DNA of 64,000 nucleotides from Gonapodya prolifera JEL478 (lineage: Eukaryota; Monoblepharomycota; Monoblepharidomycetes; Monoblepharidales; Gonapodyaceae): positions 1 through 64,000 of the forward strand of contig KQ965786.1 in NCBI GenBank assembly GCA_001574975.1, given 5' to 3'. Below are positions 46,338 to 58,539 of this stretch, in pieces. Each line of letters opens with the position of its first letter. Position 1 is the stretch's first letter. Under the pieces are notes generated by a model that was given only the letters and a program-made list of their open reading frames with translations, searched no databases and was not told where the DNA came from. The position numbers were made by a program, and so were the translations under genes.

Positions 46338-47708
46338 TCACGCCAGGCGCCTTCCATGTACCGGGCACTTACATCCATCCTCGTCGTCGCCATCTGCTGG
46401 ATCCGGACCATCACCACCCGTTGCGACGCTCGCCGTGTCATCCGCTTCCGACATCACCATATCGTCTCCACCCAAGCTCGCCTCATCATGGGAGTTTGCC
46501 CCAGCCCCATCCTCAGCAACCAGCACAGCTAGTCCAACCGTCTCATCAGCAGACGGTCGTGGTCCCCTTTTCCTGCGGCCTTGATGTGGAACTACCGGAG
46601 GTCCTGTCACGGAAGCGTTGGAGCCCCCAGACCTTCGACGAGGGCGACGGCCATGGCTCGTTTCTGCAGGGAAATCCACATCCAGGTCAGCGAGAGTCTC
46701 ATCGCCTGGGCGGTCATTGCCAGAACCACGTTCTAAACGCATCCGGTCCCATTCAGGATTGTGTATCGGGATACGGAAGTCCGTCATTTGATGAAGAAAC
46801 GGAGCAGGATGAGGAGGGGGGAAAGAATCTTCGGCGTCGGACGGTAGTTCTGAGTCCTGGTGTGAAGAGGTGTCACTATGGGCCTGATAAGGCCCCTTTA
46901 GGCATCATCGGTCTCTCCTGCAACACGCACTGCCACTTCGTTCAACCCCTCTACGTCATAATAGAACCTGAAACGCTCCCACATCGCGCTCACGGGAAGT
47001 TTCACAGGGGAGTTGGAGTTGAAGAAGCGTAGGGCGGAAAGCATGCGCACATGGCGGTGCACACCAAGTGGCTTCACAGAAGAGTAGGTGAAAATTTTCA
47101 CGTGGCAAAAGAATGAAGAGTGGTGAGATATGGAACGAGAGATGTAACAACGGTTCCTTGTGACTTCCATTGATCGAGCATCCTCCACGCAACCAAGCTT
47201 CAACAAATTATAGGAAATCGTTACACATCAACATGATCGACTTCGAAAGTCCAAATCATTTCCTCCTGACTTGGTCTGGCAACCCCAGTCCTCGCAACTT
47301 CAGTCTTACAACTCGCCGCGCAGGATAAGCAATTCTTCCACACAGGTACCGAAGGACGATCCATCGTCCAAACAAAATTGCGAATCGCGAACCACGAATA
47401 GCTATCTGCCATTGTGTTGTTCCATCACAACCAAAGGTAATCAACTCGGGTCTCACCTTGTACTTAGCGAGAGCTTGAAACAGCACGATTTCCATCTCCG
47501 GTGTCCAGTTGTGATACGTTCCATCTGGTTCTGTCTGAGCATACGCGACAGGAGTTCCCGGGAAATCGAACTGGCCATTAGTGTCAGGTGACGGTGGAGG
47601 ATTCACGAAAGGGGTGGTCGGTGGAAGCAGAGGAGGAAGAGGAGATTCGATAGGAGCCGGGCTATCGGCAGCCGACGATGCAATCGAGTGTTTTTTCAAG
47701 CGAGGCAT
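46338..47708 (-). CDS. EAF7: NuA4 subunit Eaf7/MRGBP-like
   Basis: Three exons (47708-47457, 47071-46931, 46856-46338) join in phase to 303 residues. The Eaf7 core is clear: NWTPEMEIVLFQALAKYK at about 67-84 joins, across the intron, to PLGVHRHVRMLSALRFF and VSAMWERFRFYYDVEGLNE. After it comes the typical acidic DSELPSDAEDSFPPP and a LPxL-like segment (DFRIPIHNPEWDRM). The tail has basic patches (RRPRRR, RRKRGPRP) and an acidic end with CKCPVHG. Eaf7 is a subunit of the NuA4 histone acetyltransferase (TIP60 in animals) and acts on chromatin in the nucleus. The stop of the next reverse-strand gene is only 64 nt upstream. Confidence 0.85.
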
Positions 47709-47772
47709 GCGATGGTTGCCTAGATTCACATTTCTGGTGCTTCTTCAAAACCTCAACCATCACAGAATCCCG

Positions 47773-50215
47773 TCACGACGTTACAAATTTAGGTGCTGTC
47801 AAGAACACATACTTGTTTCCTTCGCTATTCAGTAGTCTGTACCCTCTTTCACTGGCTCTGATCCCTTTCACAATCACATCATACAAATCGTCAACCATTA
47901 GCCTGTTGAGGGTCCACGAATAGTGCCGCATGGCTGTGATGTTGGTATCGAGGGTAGTCTGGTCGATGACATCGACATCGAGATACTTCCTCCGACCATT
48001 TTCGTGCTGCCACATTAGATCACCGGACCTCCCCACGAGTTTCTCACCTTCCACCTTTTCACCAGCCCAAATAGCTCTGTCGAGCATATCAACGTAAACA
48101 GAGATCAAGGGGCAAAAGCGGCGAGCGAAAGGAAAGTGAACTGCCACGAAGTCATGGAGGTTCTCCTCTCCATTCAGGAGGGTGAGGCTTCCCAACGAGG
48201 GAAGATCCTGCTCTGTGGATGAAGAGGGCACTAGAGATACTGGGAATGCTGAATTTGAGGTGGACAATGATCCCGATGCAGAGGACGAGGCGATAAGCGG
48301 TTTGAAGAGCTCGTCGAATGGCAATCTAAAGGCAAAGTTTATGGTGGCCCCATTAAATGAGGAAGGTCTCTTACCTGCATAAAACTCGGCTCCCCATCGA
48401 GTGTCCCATCAAGTGAAATGTCCGGAATCCCTCTGAGGCCAAATCCCGTATGACGTCGCAAAAGTCGCGCTGGGTGTCGCCTTCCGCCATTCGCCTCGCT
48501 GCTCTGAAACTGGAAACCGTTCCACTGGGCCAACAGAAGGCGAAAAAAGTTATCTGATCACGAGGAAAGTTCCCAATTGTGACAAGCTGAGCGATTCCCT
48601 GTTAAAGTGACAGAGAGGTGAGGCCGAAAGGATCTTTGTTACGACTTCAAACTGTAAACACACTTTCATGGCCCACTCCGCGTGGTTGTTCAGCCTTGTC
48701 CAAAAAAACGCTTGGTGTGTCGTGAAATGTATCGAAAGAAACAACACTGCTCACCCGTGGCAGTATATCAACGCGACGGTATTTCGTCGTTGGTTGTGGG
48801 TTTGCAAGCAGCAATCCAAGACATTCGGCGAGCCCGATTTCAGCGTAGGTGGAATGGTGTAAGCAACGTTCGGAAGATGAGCGTAGAACTGCCTAATCTC
48901 GCCCGTCTTCATAAAATGCCAGTTTTCTTTTTTGTGCATTCTAAAACGCACCCAGCTATCGAACACTCGACAGTTCCAACTCCATAGGAAATACCTTTCC
49001 CACGCGAGGGCACTCTTCGAGCCGACGCCATTTTGATGGAGGCATCGTTGCGTGCAAAAATAATCGGAACTGTCTGCCACAAGGGAAAATCATAGTTCCA
49101 TAACGACAAGGTTGTTTTTCAGACTCACTGTGAACGTATTTGCCGTTCCGTACTCCCTTGAAATGAAATTTGTAGGGACACCGTGCTCAAACCATCCTTG
49201 CAGTATCTCTCCTCGCTCTGCTCTGTCCGTCCATTTTCCTTGACCATGGGCGTGGCCTTCACTGTCAACATCTCCATGATAACAAAATCGGCCCCTGTGC
49301 AGCATCATGGCATCAAAGTAGAAATACTGATAGGTTTGTTCTGCAGAAATTAGGTCCGCTTCGGTTTGATTCATCTCCATATCAGAATCAGAATTTTCAG
49401 GCCCAGTAATGAAAGAATTTCTTTCGGGATCGATCTTAGCAGGTTTGATATTGTACCTGAAATATGAGAGAAAGTTGAGCAATCGCGACCAATGCCTCTT
49501 TAGACGAGACGCCACACCATTGTCGTACAGACAGAAATCCAAAGAGCGAGGCCTTCGTCAAAATCATCTTTGGGTAGACGTGATGATAGAAAAGGTAACT
49601 TTAAGTATCGCGTTGTGAGGTTAATCTGAATGGGATACAAAGCGAAGCCCACAAAAAGCTCTTACAACAGAATGGTCATGGTGATAAGACCCCCGACGGT
49701 GCTTAAACTTCCGTGAAGTGTTTTAGGGTAAGATCTATTTTGACATCATACGGTCCTCACATGATTGCCAACGCAAGTATGTAGCCGGGGGAGTCGCGAG
49801 CTTGCACGTCCCGACCTCCGGATTGAATTGTGAATCCTAAATCCACACTGAACAATGCTAAGAGCCCGAGGAGTAACCACACAAAGACCATCCGGAAACT
49901 AAGTGACAACCGAACAACGATCCAAATCACGGGAATGGCCATGACTAAAATTGCAATAATTTCATTGATTTGCGAATTTGTAACCCTGTGTGGGGGTAAT
50001 GTCAGGAGGAACGTGAGGGCACGATTCAAGAACAACCCACCTTGTGGTGTTACTCACACGTACAATCCAAAGCACAATGAAGAGGATGAACAATACGACA
50101 ACGAATGCCACCCAGATGAGGTGGTAACGATTCGACTAGTCCGCTTCAATTGTGACATCATTTCACCACCAACCCAGAAACCAGGATCGCGAACCTCGAT
50201 TTTTATTCCCATGCG
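47773..50215 (-). CDS. Membrane protein with MORN-like motif and alpha/beta hydrolase (DUF900-like)
   Basis: A multi-exon gene; not all splice sites were fixed, and the start near 50215 is tentative. The N-terminal part has several membrane spans: HLIWVAFVVVLFILFIVLWIV, IIAILVMAIPVIWIVVRLSL and VFVWLLLGLLALFSVDLGF. Next is a segment with MORN-like pattern (YHGDVDSEGHAHGQGKW and GEILQGWFEHGVPT). The C-terminal part is a DUF900-type hydrolase: ALIYCHG, FFAFCWPSGTVSSFRAA, FHLMGHSMGSRVL with the nucleophile Ser in GHSMG, then SLTLLNGEENLHDF and the closing segment RHYSWTLNRLMVDDLYD. A membrane-anchored serine hydrolase is likely; the substrate is unknown. Two genes in tandem are possible, but the frames run on without a clear break. 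Confidence 0.55.
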
Positions 50216-50516
50216 AGAGCGTTCCATTCTTCGAGCTTGCATATGACTTTGATGGAGTTTTGGAGTGGATGTCACACCGATTGGACGTACGACGGCACGC
50301 TCCTGCCTCCACCTACTAACCGAAAAGTCCGATCGAAGTTGGAACTCTCTAGCTTAGCTCCTTTCCTAACTGAAAGGTCCATTGTGAAGAGCTACTCTTC
50401 TCAAGGACCTTGCAATGGACGGACTCTGAAGAGCACAAGAAATGACGTGAATAAATTACCCGATACCCCAAATCGTCCTCTTCCGGCAATAAGCTAAACC
50501 GTACCCTTTCTGTAAG

Positions 50517-51530
50517 CTATAATCTGATACCAAGTTTCTCGAATACATCGTTCTGTACCGAGGGCAAGTCGAAGAGTTCTCCGACAAGAGAATCCATCGC
50601 CGCAAGATCCTCATAAAAAAACGCTTGGTCATATATCCGCCCGCTTTCGTCATATTTCATGCGATTCAAAGATGCGCCTTTCCAAGATTTGCCCGAGTAC
50701 GCTCTGTAACTGTTGTGGGAAGTCGCAAAAGCATAACCATTGTCCCAAACAAGAAGGTCAATGATTGGGTTACTAATCACTTCCTGCGGTATGGGTGATT
50801 GGACGAAAAGGTATTGGAGATGGGTATTGAAGCAAGGGCGAAACAGAGAGAGCGATTCAGGTTGTATTGTGAATAAGTCCTTGGTTAGGGACGACAGGTT
50901 TCCGGATTACATACCTCAAGCCCATGAGTAACAACAGAATAGAAAACCGCCCAGAATAGCTTGGCATCTTTTGGGTATCGCGACAGGCTTTGAGTGCGCA
51001 TCCGTTAGAATGTCCTGTCCGTTAAATGAAGTCTGCCCCCAACTCGAACCCACTTTTTCATGTTTCCGGCGAAGTAAATGATAGCGCCGTCTGCATACGA
51101 GTCCCAGAATGCTGTTTCAAGTATGTTAGTATCCCCCACGAACCAACCCATCGAGCATCAGAACCCACGTGATTTGTCATCTGCGTCGGAAAGGAACGCG
51201 GCGTATCCTTGGCTGATCTTTTCATGAGCAAGTTTTCCACTCCTCGTTTTAGGAAGCGATGGAAGCGCCTTCACATCTGCTGGGAGTTCAGGAATCGTCT
51301 CGCTGCTCTCCCTCAATTTGAAGACGGAGGTTCGAGTTGTCATCGTTCCAGCATCGACAGTTACTAAAGTAGGATGGGTGGTGGAGGTTGGGGGACGACG
51401 CGCCACTCACCTGACCGTGGCCAAGGGACCCTGAGCAGATTTGTCAATGCATTTGCCGACCAGGTATACTCAAAATATTCCATACATGGTTCGTTATACT
51501 TTGCTAAGCACTCATCACAAATGATCTTCC
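50517..51530 (-). CDS. SnoaL/NTF2-like hypothetical protein
   Basis: A reverse-strand chain of exons: CDECLAKYNEPCMEYFEYTW (51515 down to 51411), then VDAGTMTTRTSVFKLRESSE and LPKTRSGKLAHEKISQGYAAF (51370-51190), FWDSYADGAIIYFAGNMKKW (about 51120-51055), and, after a CCGCAG acceptor near 50791, NPIIDLLVWDNGYAFATSHN with RMKYDESGRIYDQAFFYED to the stop at 50517. The latter two blocks look like the beta-sheet and final strands of a SnoaL-type NTF2 fold. The first exon may instead begin further upstream, and the exon near 51050-51000 was not resolved. There is no signal peptide. Function unknown; SnoaL-like folds include isomerases and binding proteins. Confidence 0.45.
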
Positions 51531-51535
51531 TCAGC

Positions 51536-53061
51536 CTACGCCGCTGGCGGAAGAGTGTCTGTCTTGGGCTCAACAACCCCAACAACAACATTTATCCAAA
51601 GGGTACTCCATCCCGTCGCGCCACTCATTCCAACAGTGGTAAGTGGAATAATGCCCAGGAACTTGCGTTGTTCGGGATACCGCTCGTAGAGTCGACGCTC
51701 TTGAATCAAGTCGTTCGCAATGTGAACTTTGACGTCGGTGAATCCTGCATCAACAGTGAGCGGATACGAAATAGTCTGCGTTTATCAACGGAAGTGAACC
51801 TACCAGATTCTTTCATCTCCTTTGCAATATTATCGTGCTTGCTTGTTGGCTTGCCCGAGATGGCTTTCACGGCTCCCATGGGCCCCCCATATTGAAAAAG
51901 TTTGCTGACGGCCTTGAATTCAACCTCGGGGTGTGCAAACACGTAGTGCATCGTCGACCAGCAATCTGTCACTGGAAATGACAATATTCCGAAATTGCAT
52001 ACGGACCACAATCACGGAATTTCTGCATATTCTGAACGTACCAAAGACACCTCTTCTGCCCCTTCTGGACAGGTATTGAACGAGCGTTCCAAAGAACCCT
52101 CGAGCTTCTTCATCTGTCATATACTGGATGAGACCTTCCGCCAGAATAAGAATACCCCCTCTGGTGTTTCCAGTGCGCGAAAGCAAGTCCGACAACTCGG
52201 TTCCCAGAAGGTGGGGTACGGACGGCGCAGTTGTAGATCCTCCAGCGGCATGAGATTCCGACTTTCCAAGTGCATCCAGGGCAAAAATATGATGGTTGGA
52301 CGGGCGCGGTCCAGGAATCCGTGAAATTACTGGGAGTGCAACCGTTAGAGACAGTGTAAGAGAAAATAGGTGTTGCGGAGAGTGGGACAAACTCACACTC
52401 TTCTTTGTGAGCCGCAATGTCTGGTAAATCTGTCTCAATGTAGGTGACGTTCGGGAATTTCCTCGCATATCGGATCCCCCTTCCTGAAACACCCGATGCA
52501 AGCTCCAGGATCACTGAAACGCGGCCTTTATTACAGAAAAGAAGATTTCATTAGCTTAGAACCTATCGTGCACAACAGTAACCTACCAGACTCGATTTCT
52601 TCACGGACCACTTCATCAATTGCTGTGTGACGACCAATAAATTGGTCGATGGTACTTGGTCCTCCTAGCAGATAGTGCTCCACGAGCCAGACGGGGAACT
52701 GCCGAGCGGGGAGGTTTCCGAGGGATCAATTGTGGGGAAGGAGGGCACTTACCTGAATGGCCCAGTACACTAAGAGATTGACGGGTCGAAAGAACGGGAG
52801 GTCCGAAAGCCCTCTGGACTGCCACGTCTGTCCGGTAACGTACGCTGCGAGAAGGTGGCGTTTCCTGTATTGGCACTTGGCGCGATGTCAACGGACAATC
52901 AACCCACCAGTCGTAGAGATTTTGTTCTTTTCTTTCCTCGAAATAGTCTCAGGGATGATCCTTGGTCCAATTAGTGCCACGATTATGATTGCAATGCACT
53001 CCACAAAGTGCAAAGCAGTAGCAGCAGCAACGACCATCCGTTGCAGACCGAGGAAAGACAT
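51536..53061 (-). CDS. Membrane-anchored LCM-type SAM methyltransferase
   Basis: Seven exons (53061-52904, 52864-52753, 52698-52587, 52513-52397, 52329-52042, 51965-51804, 51744-51536) join in phase to 385 residues. One membrane span near the N-terminus (ALHFVECIAIIIVALIGP) is followed by a family segment FPVWLVEHYLLGGPSTIDQF. The SAM site reads ILELASGVSGRGIRYAR and VTYIETDLPDIAAHKEE. Then come HHIFALDALG, GILILAEGLIQYMTDEEA and FTDVKVHIANDLIQERRLY. This resembles the leucine carboxyl methyltransferase/PPM superfamily, especially bacterial-type class I enzymes. The substrate is unknown. One donor (GTTGAT, first exon) is unusual but needed for frame. The first exon could begin at 53133, adding 24 residues. 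Confidence 0.75.
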
Positions 53062-53363
53062 GGGCGAGTTGCGAAGGTGCGAAAGATTGATAGAGGGGTC
53101 GTCGCACCTTGCAACAGAAAATCTGACAAACACTTTCGGAGCGGCGGCTTAAAACCTCACACACAAACCCTGTCCGCAGGACCGCCGACAGCCAAATCAG
53201 ATTGCTATTTGTTGTGCACAAATAAGAGAACATCTGTCGCTTTTTTCTGTGATTTAACAACAGAAGCCTTCACCCAAAAAGTACCTGGGTATACAACGGC
53301 AGTCGTATTGTGGTTTTAAACGTATGCCAAATATTGCAACGGAAATTTTCAACATTGTATGTA

Positions 53364-55239
53364 TCACTCTTCATCTCTCGCTGACCCTCCCACAACCTTT
53401 CTGGTATGTGTCCGTTGACCTCCGGTGAGCGCCCGTGATCCGTTTACTTCCGCCGATTCAGCATGCGCCACTTCTAAATCATCCCCGCGCTCTCGCAGCC
53501 ATCCCATTCTGGGGCCAGTCCTGGCAAGTTCCGAAAGACGGAACCCAAATACTTTGGGCGTATACATCTGCATGTCTGGTTCTACCGATCCAGCTGCAAC
53601 ATTCGCCCCTCCCCCGATACTGGATTGCGGTCCATCACGTCGCTGTTCAGGACCACGTCCAGGCCCCGAATCCGAGTCACTTCCCTGCACCGTATGCACA
53701 CCCACCCCATAGAGGGTTGTCGACGAGCTGCTGGGTGTCACACCAGGTCTCAGACTATCAGAAGGGAGTTGAAGTGCGGGGGAAGCTTTGCGAGCGGATT
53801 CTGGGAGGATGATTGATTGAGCAGGTACGAGCTCGGGGTAGGTGAGGAAGAGGAGATGCGGGAATGTTGGGCCAAACGCGGCACCATCTACTTTTTGATA
53901 CCTTTTCTGCAGCAGTACAGTGGTGTGACAGAGGGCAGATGATGTGCCATATATAGAGGCGCCAGGGTTAGTAGGATACTCCACGGGCGATAACGGATTG
54001 AGCACTCACATCCCTCGGCGAGTAGAGGTCCCCGCATCTTGGGCAGAAATATCTGAGATTGTCTAATTTCGGCATGTCATACAGCCCCATCGGCACCACA
54101 AGCTGTCCTCGACACATCACCCTTGGGCAAGTTCCGAAGTCACCAGCTGCAAATCGTTCCGCCATGGATGCAAGACCGCCTTTGGTGAGAAGATAGCGGG
54201 CGTGCACTAAAGAGTAGAGAAGAGAGGCCGACTGGTCGATTTCTGTTGGTGTTGGGCGGCTGCGACGGGTGCTGGAGACGTTGGTGGGGTGAGGAGTAGG
54301 GCTGAGAGAGACAGAGCGACCCAAGGCCTCGGGAAGCGGGGGGGACGGAGGTCTTTGATCCGTAGCTGGGTTTGAGCGAATTGAAGTTAGTTTGCGTAGG
54401 TCAGAAGCAAAATATCACGAAATCCGTCTAAATCGGAACCCCGTAATCGGTTATCAAGGTTATCAAGCTTAGGCCGTCGGCAAATGGTCTTCTACCTGCC
54501 TGCCGTCTCGGCAACCTGATAAGTTGCAGTCACTCCTGAAGCGGCCCCCACCAAATCTCGAACCAGACTCACCGTCACCACTTCCTTCGTCTAGGTCCAG
54601 GTCCAATATCGTGTCGAGCGCCTCATTGTAATGAGGCACTATCGCGTTAAGTCCACAGAGATTAAAGTCATCTTCGATGAAGTCTTCCGGAACTTCAAGG
54701 AAGTATTCGTTTCCTTTATCGAGGTTTAGTACAAAGAAACATTGACGAGTGCCTGAAACACTGACCAGATAAGGTACAAAACCAGTTAATCCACGATACG
54801 TCCGAAGAGGAATTCGAGTTGCCAGATGTTTCATATGTGTCGGTAGAGACTACAACATAGATTGTCACTGCACCCAATCCACCAGTTTCGAGGGCACTTC
54901 GATAACTTATTCCCAATTTGATAGTTTTTGGCCTGTCATTGCCTCCATTTGTGCTTGCCTCTCCCGTTCACTTAAAGGTAGCCGAACCTGCTGTTGCCCG
55001 CTTCGTTCTTTGCGGAATACGGCCGTTCCCGACGCAGGGTTTTCATGTAACTTACAGTCTTCATCATCATCTTGAAGCTCCTCCTCTTCCTCAACATCCT
55101 CCTCTTCAAATTCATCCTGGTCGTCCTGTTCGGCGTCACCTTCACCGTTCCTCCGTTCCTCCTCTTCGTCCTCTTCCTGTTCTGTTACATTTTCATCCTC
55201 TGGTCGCAATTCCTCCTCCGTATGTGCTGGTCTTGGCAT
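53364..55239 (-). CDS. Casein kinase II regulatory subunit beta
   Basis: Exons 54849-54766, 54713-54573, 54365-54010 and 53906-53364 hold the CK2 beta core. Marks: [70 protein letters not shown], and the zinc finger with CPRVMC and [12 protein letters not shown]. The dimerisation part reads [19 protein letters not shown], then [17 protein letters not shown]2 beta dimers hold the two kinase subunits together. The Asp/Glu-rich exon 55239-54972 joins in phase through a GTGAAC donor and would make 463 residues; this head is uncertain and could be a separate gene. Between [11 protein letters not shown] and YTPKVFGF there is an insert of about 95 residues of Ser/Gly/Pro, where most homologues have about ten. 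Confidence 0.8.
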
Positions 55240-55586
55240 TGGGACGCCTTTGGGGCGTAATCAAGTCAAGGAAAATGATTTCAGACAACCGCCGGTCGTC
55301 CGGACAAGCATGCAGCTCGATCGCCTATCAAAACTAAAGAACGGCGGTCGATAAGGATCTTTCGGAAGGAGCGCTTTGTGATGACCTTGTTTCTGGGAAT
55401 TTGACGATTGGGGAGTTTCAAAACAATCATCCGATGACCCGAACTTAGTCAGAACTCCATGTATTTGAACTGGGGAAGAATGAGGAAGAAGTGTTGTCGC
55501 AACTCGGAACCGAATCAACTTCAAACCGTCCGCAAAGCTTTGTTTCGAAACTCTCTGTACATAAGGCTATGAACTCGTAATTATTC
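55240..55586. other. Intergenic, no gene seen
   Basis: Short gap between the CK2 beta region and the acyl-CoA dehydrogenase stop. A reverse shadow frame only. Confidence 0.4.
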
Positions 55587-58539
55587 TTACAGATGCAGGT
55601 TAAGGTTGCCGAGGTTGGCACCCATGGCATTTGCCCACTTGATGTGTTGACGAACACCTGTGTTGGAGTGAGAGGGATGAGTGAAAGCAGAAAACGAAAC
55701 ACGCCTGTGGTGCAAATTCTCACCAAGGTCAGCCATAATCTCTTCACTGCCTCCTGGGACTGTTGCGGGCGCAGGGAGGAACGGCAGTGAGAAGAATGTT
55801 TTGCGCCCACTGTCCAGAATCAAGACTCACTCGCAGTTCCTCTGTTGGAGCGGTAGATGGCTTCAACCTTTCCACCGATTCCACCCTTGGTGTAGGCGAT
55901 ACCTCCAAGGATCTGACTCGCCTCACGAGCACAGAGCTCGACTGTGCGGGAGCACTGCGAATAATGAAAAGCAAATCGAATTTATTGGTCGTTGTTTCTA
56001 TGCACCGTTCTTCAACACTTGAACGCACCTGAAGCTTGCACAGCGCGATAGGTCCACCCAACCTCATGTCTTGGAGGTTCTTTGGAGTTCGGACCATCTG
56101 GTAGCACAGGTTTTCGATCCACGCCTGCGAGGACTCGATGTGGCGAGCCATTTCGGCGAATTTGGCTCGGATGACTGGGTGCTACAGGAGGGGAATGAGG
56201 TGAGTCACTACGGGTGCTCCAACATGCGAGCGACGGCATGGACAAACCTCGATGAGGAATTTGCCGAAAGTCTTGCGCTTGTGGGCATACTGCAAGTGCA
56301 CATCATTGAAAGTTAGACAAGATGACTCCAGCTTGGCTAGCGTATCAAGAACTCACGTGAAGAGCTTCTTGGTAGCATACACGAGCAGCGCGGGCCGCTC
56401 CGATGCAAATAAGAATACGCTGTCAGAGGGTCATTCAAATCGTCAACAGTGGGTCGGAATATATGAATGTGTTGACTAGACAAACCTCGTGGTTGCTATG
56501 AGATGATTGGAAGTATAGTGTTCAATATGAGAACGAAACTCATTGCGAATAAAACTCACAAGTTGGTCATGAGCACTCGCAACCCCTTGTTGACCTCTCC
56601 AATAATCATATCCACGGGGACCTTTTTAATAACTCCGTTACCACCTTCTCAATCGACGGAGAAGAGCAGCACGTCAGCGTACCTTCACATCCTCGAACGT
56701 CACGTAACTCGTTCCACCCATAACGCCTCCCGAGACCTCGATGTGTCTGGTCTTGACGCCCGGCGCGCGGGGGATCATCATGACGGACACTCCGGCGCCA
56801 CCGGGGCCGCCGGTCCGAACGGCTGTAGTAAACCACTGGTAAAAAGTTGAGAATGGTTTGAGCGAAACGGCGATGCGCGGAGAGTAAGGACGCAACCACT
56901 AACATCAGCCCAGATGCCTCCAGTACTGCGAAGTAAATTATCGCCGTCGTCAGATGAGCCGCTCGCACACTGGGGCGCCGAGGCACGAGCACGAACTCAC
57001 ATCCACTTCTTCTCCCCGTTGACGATCCAGAACTTTCCGTCGTCCGAGAGCTTGGCCGTTGTGGTAATGTTCTGCACGTCGGACCCGGCGTGCGGCTCCG
57101 TGATGGCGAGCGCGGCGGTCGTCTTGCCGGCGTACAGGGCGGGGACGAACTGGCGAAGAGCACGTCAGGACATCCGGGTGTGTGGGAAAGAAGGACAGGC
57201 AAGGCATACCTCGCGCTTCATCTTTTCTGAGCCGTATTTCATGATTGGGGGGATGGCGAACGCCTGTCCTCCGAACAGCGCACGGGCGAGTGAGCCGCTT
57301 GCACCAAGCTCGTCCAGAACGACCAGCTCGTGGAACATGCTTGAGTGAAGTGGTGCCACGTGGTTTAGGTTTCAATGTTCCCACGACATGTGCAAGGGGT
57401 GGTGCGACTCACTTCCAGTCCTGGGACTTGATCCCCATGGGCAAGTCGGGGACGCCGGGCATGTCGGGTGCTTGCCATGGTGGGCCGACAATGACGCGGA
57501 AGAGACCGGCTTTTCCGATCTCCTCAAACACCTGCGCGAGAGGAGGAGGAGGAGGAGGGNAAGAAGAAAAAAAAAAAAAAGAAGCCTCATTGTACAGAAA
57601 ACGTCAACGCACCCATTTCGGCGGGGCCTTGTCGGCCTTGAGAAGCGCCTCCCACTCGGCGTAGTACTGGATCCATGAGTTCTTGGAGCACCACTCGCGC
57701 ATGTGCGCGCGGAGTTTCTTGTGGGACTCGTCGTAGTAGGGGCTGTACATTGGTTCGTCACCAGGCAATCTTCAAGATATTAACTGTCGGAAGACTTACG
57801 TGTACCAGTCTTGGTCTTATGAGTGGATGGACAATAACAGGTTGGGCGACAATGAATCGGAGTGAAAACTGCGCAGAACTCACACCACGATGGTTCGGTA
57901 AATGGAGCCTAACACCACTCTATGAATGTCTGAGTCGAAAATCAATCGCTTCGTCAGCTTACCAGGTCGCCGAAAGTTCCGTTCTCGCCGGTCAGCATCG
58001 GGTTGGCCTTCGCGGCGGCGGGGCCGGCATTTTTGGCCTCGGATAGGGCAGACGCTACCTTTCCGATACGGAGCTTGGCGCCGTACTGGTTAAGGACGAC
58101 GTTGACGTTGTCTAGTGGGGAAACTGTGTGGGGGAGGGCCCTTCACCAAGTGGCAGTGTCGACACTCACGGAATTGCCGAAACTCCTTGGACGCGTCCTT
58201 TCCGGCGACTTTCAGAAGGATTTTTTTCCCTCCGGGGTGCTGTCAACACGCGGGGTGGTGATGAGTTGAACAACGGCGCATCATAAAACAATCCAAGGCG
58301 GGGCACACCTCGTCGGCGAACTTGGTGACATCGAAGACCTAGCGCAGTAGGCAGCGTGCCGGATGGCGGGCGCGGAAGGTGGGTCAGACGAGCGTGAGCA
58401 ATTCCGGCGACGATCGGAAGGCAGCATCCGAACCCCCGAGGGGAAGGTTGGGGCTCCTCACCTCGCTGTCGATGATGATCCACGCGTCCGAGGGGCTGGA
58501 ATGCTGCGAGACTTCCGAGGCCGTGAAGGATCGGCTCAT
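55587..58539 (-). CDS. Cytochrome b5-acyl-CoA dehydrogenase fusion
   Basis: Many exons; the first five (58539-58462, 58338-58309, 58239-58170, 58111-57963, then a small one near 57925) were checked for phase. Residues 1-75 are a cytochrome b5 domain (FTASEVSQHSSPSDAWIIID, HPGGKKILLKVAGKDASKEF, HNVNVVLNQYG) with the two heme-ligand His. The rest is an acyl-CoA dehydrogenase: ELVVLDELGASGSLARALF, LAITEPHAGSDVQNI, FWIVNGEKKWITGG, GGVMGGTSYVTFEDVKVP, HYAHKRKTFGKFLIEHPVI, and the end VPGGSEEIMADLG joined to VRQHIKWANAMGANL. Such fusions are common in fungi and oxidise acyl-CoA, probably in peroxisomes or mitochondria; the tail shows no peroxisomal SKL. The gene has at least ten introns. One holds a GGA/A-rich tract with an N at 57560. 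Confidence 0.88.
57540..57590. repeat. Purine-rich tract with ambiguous base
   Basis: GGA repeats followed by an N and a run of A, inside an intron of the acyl-CoA dehydrogenase gene. Simple repeat; length may be wrong in the assembly. Confidence 0.7.
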
